Assembly: GCF_003462685.1 (NCBI RefSeq)
Contig: NZ_QRVE01000003.1
Location: 62,001 to 126,000 of the forward strand
Reading direction: 5' to 3'
Source of the DNA: Collinsella sp. AF23-4AC
GTDB lineage: Bacteria > Actinomycetota > Coriobacteriia > Coriobacteriales > Coriobacteriaceae
DNA: 64,000 nucleotides
The position numbers and the translations under genes were made by a program. The notes under the pieces are model-generated. The model was not told the DNA's origin. It did no database searches and worked only from the letters and a program-made list of their open reading frames with translations. Positions 31,786-39,662 of the stretch are shown one piece after another. Within the stretch, counting starts at the first letter, position 1. The number at the start of each line of letters is the position of its first letter.

Positions 31786-32889
31786 CTAGATGCGGACCGG
31801 CATGACCAGGTACAGGTAGTTGATCTTGTCGTAGGACTTAAAGATGCCCGCCTGCGAGTAGCTCTTGAGCTCCAGCGTGATCTCCTTCTCCTTGGACAGG
31901 GCATTGAGGCAGCCGAAGATGTAGTGGTAGTTGAAGGCGATGGTACCCGACTCGCCCTCGGCCTCGACATCGATCGTCTCCTGCGCAAGGTCCTGGTCAT
32001 TGGAAATGGAGGACAGGCCCATCTGCCCGTTCTCGACATCGATCTCGAACTTGACGGCGGGGTTGGCGCTCGCGATGACGGCCACGCGCTTGAGGGCGGC
32101 GTTAAAGGCGGCGACGTCGATCTTGACGCTCGTCACGCACGAATCGGGGATGAGCTGCTTGTAGTTGGGGTACACGCCCTCGATGCGACGCGACACGTAG
32201 GTGGTGTTGCCGGCCTCGAAGACGACCTGGGTGTCGGTAGCGCCGATCATGATGGTCGCTTGGCTGGCCATGATGTTCAGCGCGTCGTTAAAGGCGTCAG
32301 CCGGAACGTTGAGCTCAAAGGAGCCCTCGAGGGTCGAGGTCTCGACCTGCGTATCGCACACGGCCAAGCGGAAGGAATCGGTCGCTACCAGGCGTACGGT
32401 GTTGTTCTCGACCTTCATGTGCACGCCGCCCAGGATGGGGCGAGCCTTGTCGGTCGAGGTGACGCGCCACACGCGGCCGACCATTTCGGACAAGACATCG
32501 GTCGGCAGCTCCACGGCACTCTCGATGGCATAGGCCGGAAACTCGGGGAAGTCATTGGCATCGAGCGTGTTCAGGCGGAAAGAGCTCTTCTCGCAACCAA
32601 TCAGCACCTGGCGCTCGGACAGCTCAAAGGTAACCGGGGCATCGGGGAGGGTCTTGGTGATATTGGAGAGCATCTTACAGGGAATAACCATCTCGCCCTC
32701 TTCTTCGACATGCGCCGCGATGCGATGACGGATCGAGATAGTGTAGTTAGAGGTCTGGAATTCCAAGATGCCGTCTTGGGCCTTAACGAGCACGCCCGAC
32801 AGGATGGGAAGGGTGGATGCCGAAGCGACACCCTTCATAACGACGCCGATGGCTTGTGTAAGCGAGCTCTGGCTGACGGTGAACTTCAT
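31786..32889 (-). CDS. dnaN: DNA polymerase III beta sliding clamp
   Basis: Ring clamp for the replicative polymerase. Three clamp folds of about 120 residues. The start MKFTVSQSSLTQAI and the C-terminal YLVMPVRI are diagnostic. 367 residues. Preceded by a 238-nt spacer from dnaA that holds a DnaA-box-like site. Confidence 0.98.
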   Translation of the reverse strand: MKFTVSQSSLTQAIGVVMKGVASASTLPILSGVLVKAQDGILEFQTSNYTISIRHRIAAHVEEEGEMVIPCKMLSNITKTLPDAPVTFELSERQVLIGCEKSSFRLNTLDANDFPEFPAYAIESAVELPTDVLSEMVGRVWRVTSTDKARPILGGVHMKVENNTVRLVATDSFRLAVCDTQVETSTLEGSFELNVPADAFNDALNIMASQATIMIGATDTQVVFEAGNTTYVSRRIEGVYPNYKQLIPDSCVTSVKIDVAAFNAALKRVAVIASANPAVKFEIDVENGQMGLSSISNDQDLAQETIDVEAEGESGTIAFNYHYIFGCLNALSKEKEITLELKSYSQAGIFKSYDKINYLYLVMPVRI

Positions 32890-33127
32890 CTTTTAATACC
32901 TTTCTATAGATATAAATATCTTAATAATAGTAATAGCACTGACGAAACTGTTGATTACTCCCAAAGACGCAGGTCAGACCAAGAAAGAGAATCGACAGCA
33001 ACCTGTGTGCAACAGGGGTGGTTTTCCACGTTCAAAACCTGCGCAAAACTTTTCATCACCGCGGGTTGGGTTTTAGACACCTTATGCCCGTGGTTTCGAC
33101 AAGTTTTCAACAGGTGTCTCTATTTCC
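32890..33127. other. dnaA-dnaN spacer with a DnaA-box-like motif
   Basis: No gene. TTTTCAACA at 33104-33112 lies within GTTTTCAACAGGT, a 13-mer that recurs twice in inverted orientation in the oriC region. TTTTCCACG occurs near 33022. The spacer probably holds the dnaN promoter and a minor DnaA-binding cluster. Confidence 0.5.
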
Positions 33128-34852
33128 CTATGAGCGCAGTGTAATTTTATCGCGCAGCGACTTGAGGTCTTCGGTGACGGTGCGGTCTTCCTGGATCATC
33201 TTCTGGACCTTTTTGTAACTCGTGCTGACGGTCGAGTGGTTGCGGTTGCCAAATTCGGCGCCCACCGCCGTGGTCGTCATCTCGCACATCTCGATGGCCA
33301 GGTAGATAGCGATATGGCGTGCTTTGGCGATATTGGCGTTGCGACGCGGGCCGATGAGCTCCTCGTGCGTCACGCCGTACTGCTCTTCGATGACGGACTG
33401 AACCGTCTGGACGTTGATCTTTTTGGCCGATGTGTCAAAGTACTGGCTGGCGATGGCGTCGATATCGTCAAAGGTGAGCTCCCCGCCCTCGCGCTCGCGG
33501 TCGCCCGCCTCGCCGGCGCAGCGCTCGCAAAAGCTCTCGAGTTCGCGGATGTTGGTGCCCGAGACCTCGGCCATGTGTTTAAAGTGCTCGTCGGTTAGGT
33601 GCCCGCCGTCGCCCCCATAGGCCGCCAGCAGCGAGTCGTCGCCTGCCTCGGGAGCGGCGACGATGGTGTTCTCGTAATAGCGCTGCAAGATCTTGTATTT
33701 CATTTCGTAGCTGGGCTCTGCGACCAGGCAGAGCATGCCGGCGTTGAAGCGGCTGGTTAGACGCTCGTCCATGCTCAGGTCCTTGGGGGCGCGGTCTGCC
33801 GCGATGACGACCTTCTTGTTGTTGCGGATGAACTCGTCCATGAGCTGGAAAAAGTAGTCCACGCTCGCGCGCTTGCCGATGATGTTTTGGATGTCGTCGA
33901 TGATGAGCACGTCCACGCCGTGGTACGCCTGCATGATGGGGGCGTTGCTCTTCTTTTGGCGGTCGAACTCGGTCATCAGGTCGTCCAGATATGCCTGGGA
34001 GTTGGCATACTTGACCTTGATCTCGGGCGACTTTTCGGCGAGCTCGTTTTTGATGGCAAGCAGCAGGTGCGTCTTGCCCAGGCCCGATTTGCCGTAGATG
34101 AACAGTGATGTGCACGTGCCCCGCTCGTCCGCGAGGGCGGCAAACTTGAGTGCCGAGCGATAGGCATGGCTGTTCTCGGGGCCGTAGACAAAGTTCTCAA
34201 AGGTAAATTTTGAGTTCGCGGCGAGCGGGGCTCCATCCGTATTCTGTTCGGCCGGCGCGGTCGGTGCTGGCATGGGTGAAGCGGGGGTCGCAGCTTGCGT
34301 GGATTTAGTTGGCGCTCCGCCCTTCATCTGGTTCATCATGCGACGAAAATCATCGGCCGAGAGCGTGTTCTTGATTGCAATGCCCGAATCCGCGCCCGTC
34401 GTTGCGTCGTGAGCGATGGGCATGTGCGTGACGGGTGCGTTCGTTGACGTCGCCGCCGCGGTCGGCAACGGTGCCATGGTTTCACGGGAAACATCGCTGT
34501 GCTGGTGCCCGATTGTCGGCACGTCGCCTGCGGAGGCCGGCGCCGCCGGGGAAGCAGCGGGGGCCGTGGCGGGCGCCGTCGCGGCAGCGGATTCCGTCGC
34601 GGCGCCTTGCGGTGCCACGATGTCGAGCGCAATCGGTGCAAAGGCGATTTCTTCCAGATAGGCCTCAATGGTCGGCTGATGCTTTTTGAGCTGCGCGATG
34701 GCAAAGCGCGAGGGGGCCTCGATCGTGAGCGTATCTTCGGTCAGGCTTATGGCGCGCGATTGCCCCAGCATGTTGATGAGGCGTGCATCTTGGCCGTCGC
34801 GCTGGCAAAAGGCGATGGCATCCCCCAGGATGATGCTTGCTTCCTCGTCCAC
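33128..34852 (-). CDS. dnaA: Chromosomal replication initiator DnaA
   Basis: Binds DnaA boxes at oriC and opens the duplex. Domain I is at 1-75. A long Ala/Pro/Thr-rich linker domain II runs to about residue 215. Then the AAA+ domain: Walker A YGKSGLGKTHLL (a Lys replaces the more usual Gly-Pro lead), Walker B VLIIDDIQNI and sensor regions. Domain IV ends with GNRNHSTVSTSYKKV, a variant of the usual GGRDHTTV. 574 residues, longer than the common 450-500 because of the linker. A parS-like sequence lies inside the linker region (34478-34493). It begins 15 nt after an uncharacterised ATPase gene. Confidence 0.97.
   Translation of the reverse strand: MDEEASIILGDAIAFCQRDGQDARLINMLGQSRAISLTEDTLTIEAPSRFAIAQLKKHQPTIEAYLEEIAFAPIALDIVAPQGAATESAAATAPATAPAASPAAPASAGDVPTIGHQHSDVSRETMAPLPTAAATSTNAPVTHMPIAHDATTGADSGIAIKNTLSADDFRRMMNQMKGGAPTKSTQAATPASPMPAPTAPAEQNTDGAPLAANSKFTFENFVYGPENSHAYRSALKFAALADERGTCTSLFIYGKSGLGKTHLLLAIKNELAEKSPEIKVKYANSQAYLDDLMTEFDRQKKSNAPIMQAYHGVDVLIIDDIQNIIGKRASVDYFFQLMDEFIRNNKKVVIAADRAPKDLSMDERLTSRFNAGMLCLVAEPSYEMKYKILQRYYENTIVAAPEAGDDSLLAAYGGDGGHLTDEHFKHMAEVSGTNIRELESFCERCAGEAGDREREGGELTFDDIDAIASQYFDTSAKKINVQTVQSVIEEQYGVTHEELIGPRRNANIAKARHIAIYLAIEMCEMTTTAVGAEFGNRNHSTVSTSYKKVQKMIQEDRTVTEDLKSLRDKITLRS
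34478..34493. promoter_or_regulatory. parS-like site inside dnaA
   Basis: GGTTTCACGGGAAACA differs from the 16-bp palindrome TGTTTCACGTGAAACA at two positions. It encodes the VSRET segment of DnaA. ParB sites within coding sequence near oriC are well known. Confidence 0.6.
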
Positions 34853-34867
34853 TGTCTCTCCCGTTCT

Positions 34868-36220
34868 TTAGCTCTGAGCTCGCACGCGAGCGGCGCCGAG
34901 TTCGGTCAGATGGTATTTCTGGCCATGCTTGATGACCAAGCCGGCCTGCGCCAAGTCATTGAGCGTGCGTGACCAAGTGGGGGCCGAGTTTCCAAACGCC
35001 CTCGCCAGATCGGTTGCACCGCACGCTTGATTTTGCGCCAGATAGCCCAGCGCGGCGTTGCCGCGATCGCTTACGAACACGTCCGACTGTGGCTGCGCAT
35101 ACTGATTTGCTGCATTAGGATACATCATTTGAGCTGCTGATTGTTGAGAACTCTGCATCGGCGGCATTTGCTGTTGAAAACTTTGAGGCCACTGTTGGTA
35201 AGGCTGCGGAGTCATCTGCTGGGCCCAGGGGTTGTACTGCTGCTGCGGCATCTGCTGGTACGGCTGCTGATATCCCTGCTGGTACTGCTGTGGGAACTGC
35301 TGGCCATACCCCAGTGGCGGCATCTGCTGATATGGATATCCCTGTTGGTACGGCTGATATCCCATTTGCTGGCCACCCGGTGCCCCCGTCGCCTGCTGCA
35401 TTGCTGCTGCATCCTGATCCGCCAGCGGCATGGCCTCTGGCACGTTTGGCGGCATCGACATCGACGCCGCCTGGGACTCTTGTGTAGGAAGCATTCCGGG
35501 CTGCTGCATCTGTCCCACGCGGGGCTGCATCTGTTGCGTTGCCATGGGCTGCTGCGCAAAAGCTCCCGGCAGGGGATATGCGGGCTGCTCCGTCTCGGGC
35601 CGCACGGCAGCACCGCGCCCGCCGGCGCGTTCGATTTCCTGCACGCGTTTAGGATCCAGGCTTACCGTAACCACGGTGCCGTTGCCCATGTTGTCCTCGA
35701 TGGACACGGCCCCGCCGGCGTTTTCCAAATACTCCTGCACCATGGGAAACCCTGCTCCGGTTCCACGGATATAGCGCTTCATCTTGCTGTTTGCGCTGGT
35801 AACGCCAAAGTCGAAAGCGCGCTCCTTGTCGTCGATGCCGGGTCCTTGATCAGCAAAGCGGATGGTGTCTCCGCCGTCCAGAATCGAGATGATGGGCTCG
35901 GCAAAGTGCGCGTGGATAAAGTTTTCGACAATCTCGCGGATGACCATGAGCGAGATATGGCCACCTTGTTCTTTCATGCACTGGTAGACGGTGTTGGTCG
36001 TCTCTTCCAAATACGTGCGGACATCTTGCGGATCAATGACGATCACACGCGGTGTCGACAGCATGTCGTCATAGACGGCGATGCGCGCGGCGTACATGGC
36101 TTTTGGCGCCTGCGTGGTCGTCTGCTCGCCTTCGTCACGCTCTTCGCGCACGCCGGTGATGTGCTCGTTGTCGGGTGCCGGGTCTCCGGAATCGACCATG
36201 GTGTAAAAGTCGTCAGACAT
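34868..36220 (-). CDS. GHKL ATPase with Gln/Pro-rich linker and C-terminal winged helix, next to dnaA
   Basis: 450 residues. Residues 90-190 form a GHKL-type ATP-binding domain: N box REIVENFIHAHF, G1 ADQGPGI, G2 RGTGAGFPM, and a final GNGTVVTVSL strand. No sensor, membrane helix or phospho-acceptor histidine domain is visible, so it is not a standard kinase. Residues 200-385 are low-complexity, rich in Gln, Pro, Met and Tyr. Residues 390-450 look like a winged-helix module (ATDLARAFGNSAPTWSRTL, then HLTELGAARV). It is the first gene left of oriC, 15 nt before dnaA on the same strand, so it is probably co-transcribed with dnaA. A role in replication or sporulation-like control is only a guess. 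I do not know a characterised homologue. Confidence 0.75.
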   Translation of the reverse strand: MSDDFYTMVDSGDPAPDNEHITGVREERDEGEQTTTQAPKAMYAARIAVYDDMLSTPRVIVIDPQDVRTYLEETTNTVYQCMKEQGGHISLMVIREIVENFIHAHFAEPIISILDGGDTIRFADQGPGIDDKERAFDFGVTSANSKMKRYIRGTGAGFPMVQEYLENAGGAVSIEDNMGNGTVVTVSLDPKRVQEIERAGGRGAAVRPETEQPAYPLPGAFAQQPMATQQMQPRVGQMQQPGMLPTQESQAASMSMPPNVPEAMPLADQDAAAMQQATGAPGGQQMGYQPYQQGYPYQQMPPLGYGQQFPQQYQQGYQQPYQQMPQQQYNPWAQQMTPQPYQQWPQSFQQQMPPMQSSQQSAAQMMYPNAANQYAQPQSDVFVSDRGNAALGYLAQNQACGATDLARAFGNSAPTWSRTLNDLAQAGLVIKHGQKYHLTELGAARVRAQS

Positions 36221-36463
36221 GCCGCTCGCAATCTTTCAAAAGGTTTCGAACAAATAGTAGCTCACCGTGCAATGTTTCTCATCTTTCGACAACTTTTCAA
36301 AACCTGTTGAAAACTTTGGAAAACGGACGAAAAGTTCTCAACATTGCCAACATGACCTGTTGAAAACTCGATGAAATATCGTGAAAAGTTGCCATGCACC
36401 GCTAAATCGAGCTCGGCTTATGGGGGAACCGTGTGAACTGCGCAACCTTTTACCTTTGATTTC
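36221..36463. other. Probable chromosomal origin of replication (oriC)
   Basis: AT-rich gene-free segment between dnaA-side minus-strand genes and rpmH-side plus-strand genes. TGTTGAAAA (TTTTCAACA on the other strand) at 36305-36313 and 36358-36366 sits in the 13-mer ACCTGTTGAAAAC. Related boxes are TTTTCAAAA at 36295-36303 and TTCTCAACA near 36335. Gene orientation diverges here, as expected for bidirectional replication. Confidence 0.8.
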
Positions 36464-36493
36464 TTGACATTTGAACATTGATTTCCCTACAAT
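36464..36493 (+). promoter_or_regulatory. Promoter of rpmH-rnpA
   Basis: TTGACA, 18-bp spacer, TACAAT: a near-perfect sigma-70 promoter about 70 nt upstream of the rpmH ATG. Confidence 0.85.
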
Positions 36494-36565
36494 CTTCAAG
36501 CTCACGTGTCTATATCTGCGTCCGCGCCCCCGCGGACACTCGAAATGCAGCAGGAGGAACTTAAG

Positions 36566-36700
36566 ATGAAGCGTACGTATCAGCCTAATAAGCGTAAGCG
36601 TGCCAAGACCCATGGCTTCCGTGCCCGTATGGCCACTAAGGGTGGTCGTGCCGTGCTCGCCCGTCGTCGCGCCAAGGGCCGCAAGCGTCTCACTGTCTAG
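36566..36700 (+). CDS. rpmH: 50S ribosomal protein L34
   Basis: 44-residue basic protein beginning [18 protein letters not shown], diagnostic of L34. AGGAGG lies 9-10 nt upstream of ATG 36566. An upstream in-frame start at 36506 would add 20 unrelated residues. First gene of the right-hand core operon. Confidence 0.98.
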   Translation: MKRTYQPNKRKRAKTHGFRARMATKGGRAVLARRRAKGRKRLTV

Positions 36701-36720
36701 CAGCGATACACACATCTCGC

Positions 36721-37059
36721 ATGAAGACTATTAAGTCTCGGCAAGATTTCGAGCATGTGTTCAGTCAGGGGCGTCGTTTCAATCACCCTCTGATTCGAAT
36801 GACCATATGTGAATCGGTTGGCGAAGGCGACTCCGGAAGGGTCGCCTTCGTTGGTGCTAAACGGCTCGGTTGTGCTGTCGTGCGCAACCGTTCTAAGCGT
36901 GTGATGCGCGAGGCCGCCCGCAGCTGTGGATTTCCCGTTGCGGGTTATGACATCATCTTGTTCGCAACTCCCAAGACGAGGGTTTCTTCGCCTCAGGAGA
37001 TGGACAATGCATTGCGTTCGCTTATGAAACGCGCCGGCGTTGCCGGGGAGGAGCGATGA
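36721..37059 (+). CDS. rnpA: Ribonuclease P protein component
   Basis: Protein subunit of the tRNA 5'-processing ribozyme. 112 residues with the RNR motif CAVVRNRSKRVMREAAR and an N-terminal FEHVFSQGRRF. It follows rpmH by 20 nt and overlaps yidD by 4 nt (ATGA). Confidence 0.97.
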   Translation: MKTIKSRQDFEHVFSQGRRFNHPLIRMTICESVGEGDSGRVAFVGAKRLGCAVVRNRSKRVMREAARSCGFPVAGYDIILFATPKTRVSSPQEMDNALRSLMKRAGVAGEER

Positions 37060-37280
37060 GCAATCACGTTTTGCGACGTGTTGCCATCGCTCCTATTCGC
37101 ATATATCAACAGGTTATTTCGCCCTTATTGCCTGACGCCTGCATTTATTACCCAACGTGCTCGCAATACGCCGTCCAGGCGATTGAGAAGTACGGTGTTT
37201 TGAGAGGCTGCTGGCTTGCCGTGAGGCGCATCGCTCGCTGCAATCCCCTGCACGTCGGCGGTTATGACCCTGTGCCCTAG
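37056..37280 (+). CDS. yidD: Membrane protein insertion efficiency factor YidD
   Basis: 74-residue membrane-associated protein that aids YidC. Family motif YYPTCSQYAVQAIEKYG and the C-terminal RRIARCNPLHVGGYDPVP. Overlaps rnpA by 4 nt and lies 29 nt before yidC. Confidence 0.96.
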   Translation: MSNHVLRRVAIAPIRIYQQVISPLLPDACIYYPTCSQYAVQAIEKYGVLRGCWLAVRRIARCNPLHVGGYDPVP

Positions 37281-37309
37281 CGGGCACTCGCTATCGGAGG
37301 AAAACTTAC

Positions 37310-38080
37310 ATGTGGGATTGGATCGTTAACATCCTTTTCGAGCTGCTCAAGCTCATCCAGACCTTTGCGGTCGACTGGGGCCTGTCCATCATCATCCTGG
37401 TGGTCATCATCCGTCTGCTGCTGACGCCGCTTATGCTCAAGTCGACTAAGTCGACGGCACGCATGCAGGTGCTGCAGCCCAAGATGCTCGAGATCCAGGA
37501 GCGCTATGCCGACGATCCCCAGCGTCAGGCCGAGGAAATGCAGAAGTTCTACAGCGAGAACAAGTTCAACCCGATGGCTGGTTGTCTGCCGCTGTTGATT
37601 CAGATGCCTGTCCTGTTCGCCCTATTTACGCTGCTGCGTAACCTGCCGGACTACTTTAACGACGGCACGTTCTCGTTCTTTAATATTCTGCCCGACCTGA
37701 CCACCACGCCGAGTGCCTCCTTTGCCGATGGCTTTATGGTCGCGCTGCCTGCGCTGGTCTGCCTGATCCTGTTCGCTGTCCTGACCCTGATTCCGCAGCT
37801 CTATATGTCGCGCAACCAGACCGGCCAGCAGGCTCAGAGCATGCGTATGATGGCCGTTGTCATGACGGTCATGATGCTTTGGATGGGCTGGAGCCTTCCC
37901 GTTGGTGTTCTGCTGTACTACGACGTCTCGTCTGCTTGGCAGGTTATCCAGCAGATTTTTGTGACGCAGAAGGTCATCGACAAGGCGAAGGCCGATGAGG
38001 AGGAGCGCCTTAAGAACGCGCCGCTGCAGGTTGAGGTCACTCGTCGCGAGAAGAAGCCGCGCCCGCACAAGAAGAAGTAG
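37310..38080 (+). CDS. yidC: Membrane protein insertase YidC/Oxa1
   Basis: Inserts and folds inner-membrane proteins. 256 residues with five membrane segments; the hydrophilic-groove Arg lies in IIRLLLTPLMLKSTKST. The cytoplasmic loop YADDPQRQAEEMQKFY and the core GCLPLLIQMPVLFALF follow. It lacks the large periplasmic domain of proteobacteria, as expected in Gram-positives. The tail is strongly basic (KKPRPHKKK) for ribosome contact. Confidence 0.97.
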   Translation: MWDWIVNILFELLKLIQTFAVDWGLSIIILVVIIRLLLTPLMLKSTKSTARMQVLQPKMLEIQERYADDPQRQAEEMQKFYSENKFNPMAGCLPLLIQMPVLFALFTLLRNLPDYFNDGTFSFFNILPDLTTTPSASFADGFMVALPALVCLILFAVLTLIPQLYMSRNQTGQQAQSMRMMAVVMTVMMLWMGWSLPVGVLLYYDVSSAWQVIQQIFVTQKVIDKAKADEEERLKNAPLQVEVTRREKKPRPHKKK

Positions 38081-38124
38081 CGGGATATCAATCTTATTTA
38101 GGTACCTAACTTTTGGAGTACGTT

Positions 38125-38694
38125 ATGTCTGAAGAGATCATCGAGGATATGCTTGAGGAGGTTGCCCCGCAGGTCGCGGGCGATTATCCCGAGATTGCAC
38201 AGCGCTACAAGGCCGGTGAAGAGCTGACCGACGAGGAACTCGACACCATTGCCGATGTCGCGATTTCCATCCTGCGTTCCATCCTTTCGCACTTCGATGC
38301 CGCCAACTCTCCTATCGATGAGTATGAGGGCGACGAGGGTGAGCTGATTCTGGATGTAACGGCTCCCGACCTTGCTGTTCTCATTGGCCGTCATGGTCGC
38401 ACCCTTGATGCCCTTCAGGTTATGTTCTCTTTGCTAGTGAGCCGCAAGCTTGGCTTTAGGTATCCGGTTGTAGTGGACGTCGAGGGATACAAGAGCCGCC
38501 GTCAGGACAAGGTTGCCTCCATGGCTCAGTCTGCAGCCGAGCGTGCCATCCGCACTCATAAGAGTGTTTCGCTTCCGCCCATGAATGCCTATGAGCGTCG
38601 ACTGGTTCACATTGCACTTCGTGGCAATGATGCCGTCGATACTCATTCTGAGGGTTCTGACCCTGATCGCCATGTGGTGATTGTTGCTCGATAA
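38125..38694 (+). CDS. khpB: KH/R3H RNA-binding protein KhpB (Jag/EloR)
   Basis: RNA-binding regulator linked in Firmicutes to cell elongation and sRNA binding. KH domain at about 70-120 (LAVLIGRHGRTLDALQVM) and R3H domain at 130-189 (MNAYERRLVHIALRG). The usual N-terminal Jag domain is replaced by a short acidic helix region. 189 residues. ATG at 38125 with GGAG upstream; the TTG four codons earlier overlaps that site. Last gene of the rpmH operon. Confidence 0.93.
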   Translation: MSEEIIEDMLEEVAPQVAGDYPEIAQRYKAGEELTDEELDTIADVAISILRSILSHFDAANSPIDEYEGDEGELILDVTAPDLAVLIGRHGRTLDALQVMFSLLVSRKLGFRYPVVVDVEGYKSRRQDKVASMAQSAAERAIRTHKSVSLPPMNAYERRLVHIALRGNDAVDTHSEGSDPDRHVVIVAR

Positions 38695-38712
38695 TCTGCT
38701 CGAGCTTATGCT

Positions 38713-38744
38713 AAGGGGACGTGGTTTCCACGTCCCCTTTTTTT
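38713..38744 (+). terminator. Terminator of the rpmH-khpB operon
   Basis: Stem AAGGGGACGTGG and its complement with a 2-4 nt loop, followed by seven T. Confidence 0.92.
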
Positions 38745-38790
38745 GTCAAAAGTTCTCGATACACTGATTTTTGTCAGAAAGGAGCTTTCG

Positions 38791-39528
38791 TTGTTAGTAC
38801 TTACTGATCAGCAAGCTGACGAGATGTTGACTCGTCTAACTTCCTATTGCAAAGAGTATTCCTTGAGCGTATCTGATGTTGAGCTGAGGAAATGTATTCA
38901 GCATTTGGATTTGGTTCTGGAAACAAATAAGACAACTAATCTCACCCGTATTCTTAACGTAGAAGATGCTGCGGTACTTCATATCCTCGACTCACTTGTT
39001 TTGCTCCCCTATATCAATAAGGCTCCTGAGGGAGCTTTGCTCGATATGGGGACAGGTGCGGGCTTCCCTGGTATTCCGTTAACCATAACCACGCATCGTA
39101 AAGCTACTTATATTGACTCTGTTGGTAAGAAGGTTGATGCCGTCAATTCTTTTGTTCATGCTCTTGGGTTGAAACATGCTCATGCGATTCATGATCGCCT
39201 TGAAGAATATGCTCGAAGCCATAAGAAGCAGTTTTCTGTCGTAACCGCCCGCGCACTTGCCCCTCTACCGATTCTTGTTGAGTATGCGGCTCCGTTCCTC
39301 AAGGATGGAGGTCTATTTGTTATCACCAAGGGTAATCCTTCGGATGAGGAGCTAGTTTCCGGCATGTCGGCAGCTAAGATTTGCGGCTTCACTTTGCTTC
39401 TTAATGACGCAATCGATTTGCCTGAGGGCTTGGGCCACAGGGAGTTCATTGTTCTCAAGAAGAGTCATCCAGCATCCGTTTCATTGCCTCGTGCAAATGG
39501 CATGGCTAAGAAGAATCCGCTTGCCTAG
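38791..39528 (+). CDS. rsmG: 16S rRNA (guanine-N7) methyltransferase (TTG start)
   Basis: Methylates G527 of 16S rRNA. SAM-binding motif LLDMGTGAGFPGIPL near residue 85, then VTARALAPLPILVEYAAPFL. 245 residues. TTG at 38791 is chosen because AAAGGAG is 7 nt upstream; an in-frame TTG at 38743 lies within the preceding terminator. Base composition is visibly more AT-rich than khpB upstream. Directly upstream of the parS cluster and parAB, a common arrangement. Confidence 0.96.
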   Translation: MLVLTDQQADEMLTRLTSYCKEYSLSVSDVELRKCIQHLDLVLETNKTTNLTRILNVEDAAVLHILDSLVLLPYINKAPEGALLDMGTGAGFPGIPLTITTHRKATYIDSVGKKVDAVNSFVHALGLKHAHAIHDRLEEYARSHKKQFSVVTARALAPLPILVEYAAPFLKDGGLFVITKGNPSDEELVSGMSAAKICGFTLLLNDAIDLPEGLGHREFIVLKKSHPASVSLPRANGMAKKNPLA

Positions 39529-39529
39529 A

Positions 39530-39545
39530 TGTTTCACGTGAAACA
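39530..39545. promoter_or_regulatory. parS site 1
   Basis: Perfect 16-bp palindrome TGTTTCACGTGAAACA, the consensus ParB site, 2 nt after the rsmG stop. Confidence 0.95.
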
Positions 39546-39568
39546 TAATGGATACTAACAACTTGCAA

Positions 39569-39584
39569 TGTTTCACGTGAAACA
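39569..39584. promoter_or_regulatory. parS site 2
   Basis: Perfect TGTTTCACGTGAAACA, centre 39 bp from site 1. Confidence 0.95.
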
Positions 39585-39607
39585 TGGCGGTTGATATCGA
39601 ATCGGAA

Positions 39608-39623
39608 TGTTTCACGTGAAACA
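39608..39623. promoter_or_regulatory. parS site 3
   Basis: Perfect TGTTTCACGTGAAACA, again centred 39 bp from its neighbour. The even 39-bp spacing, near four helical turns, puts the three sites on similar faces of the DNA. Confidence 0.95.
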
Positions 39624-39662
39624 TCCTCCGTTTGACAGCTTTAATACACACCAGGAGGGACC

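Noticed and set aside
34868..36220. Two-component histidine kinase
   Set aside because: It has a GHKL ATP-binding fold, but there is no phospho-acceptor His domain, no sensor and no adjacent response regulator.
39530..39623. Regularly spaced repeats that might suggest a CRISPR array
   Set aside because: The repeats are 16-bp perfect parS palindromes with 23-bp gaps next to parA. No cas genes are in the window.
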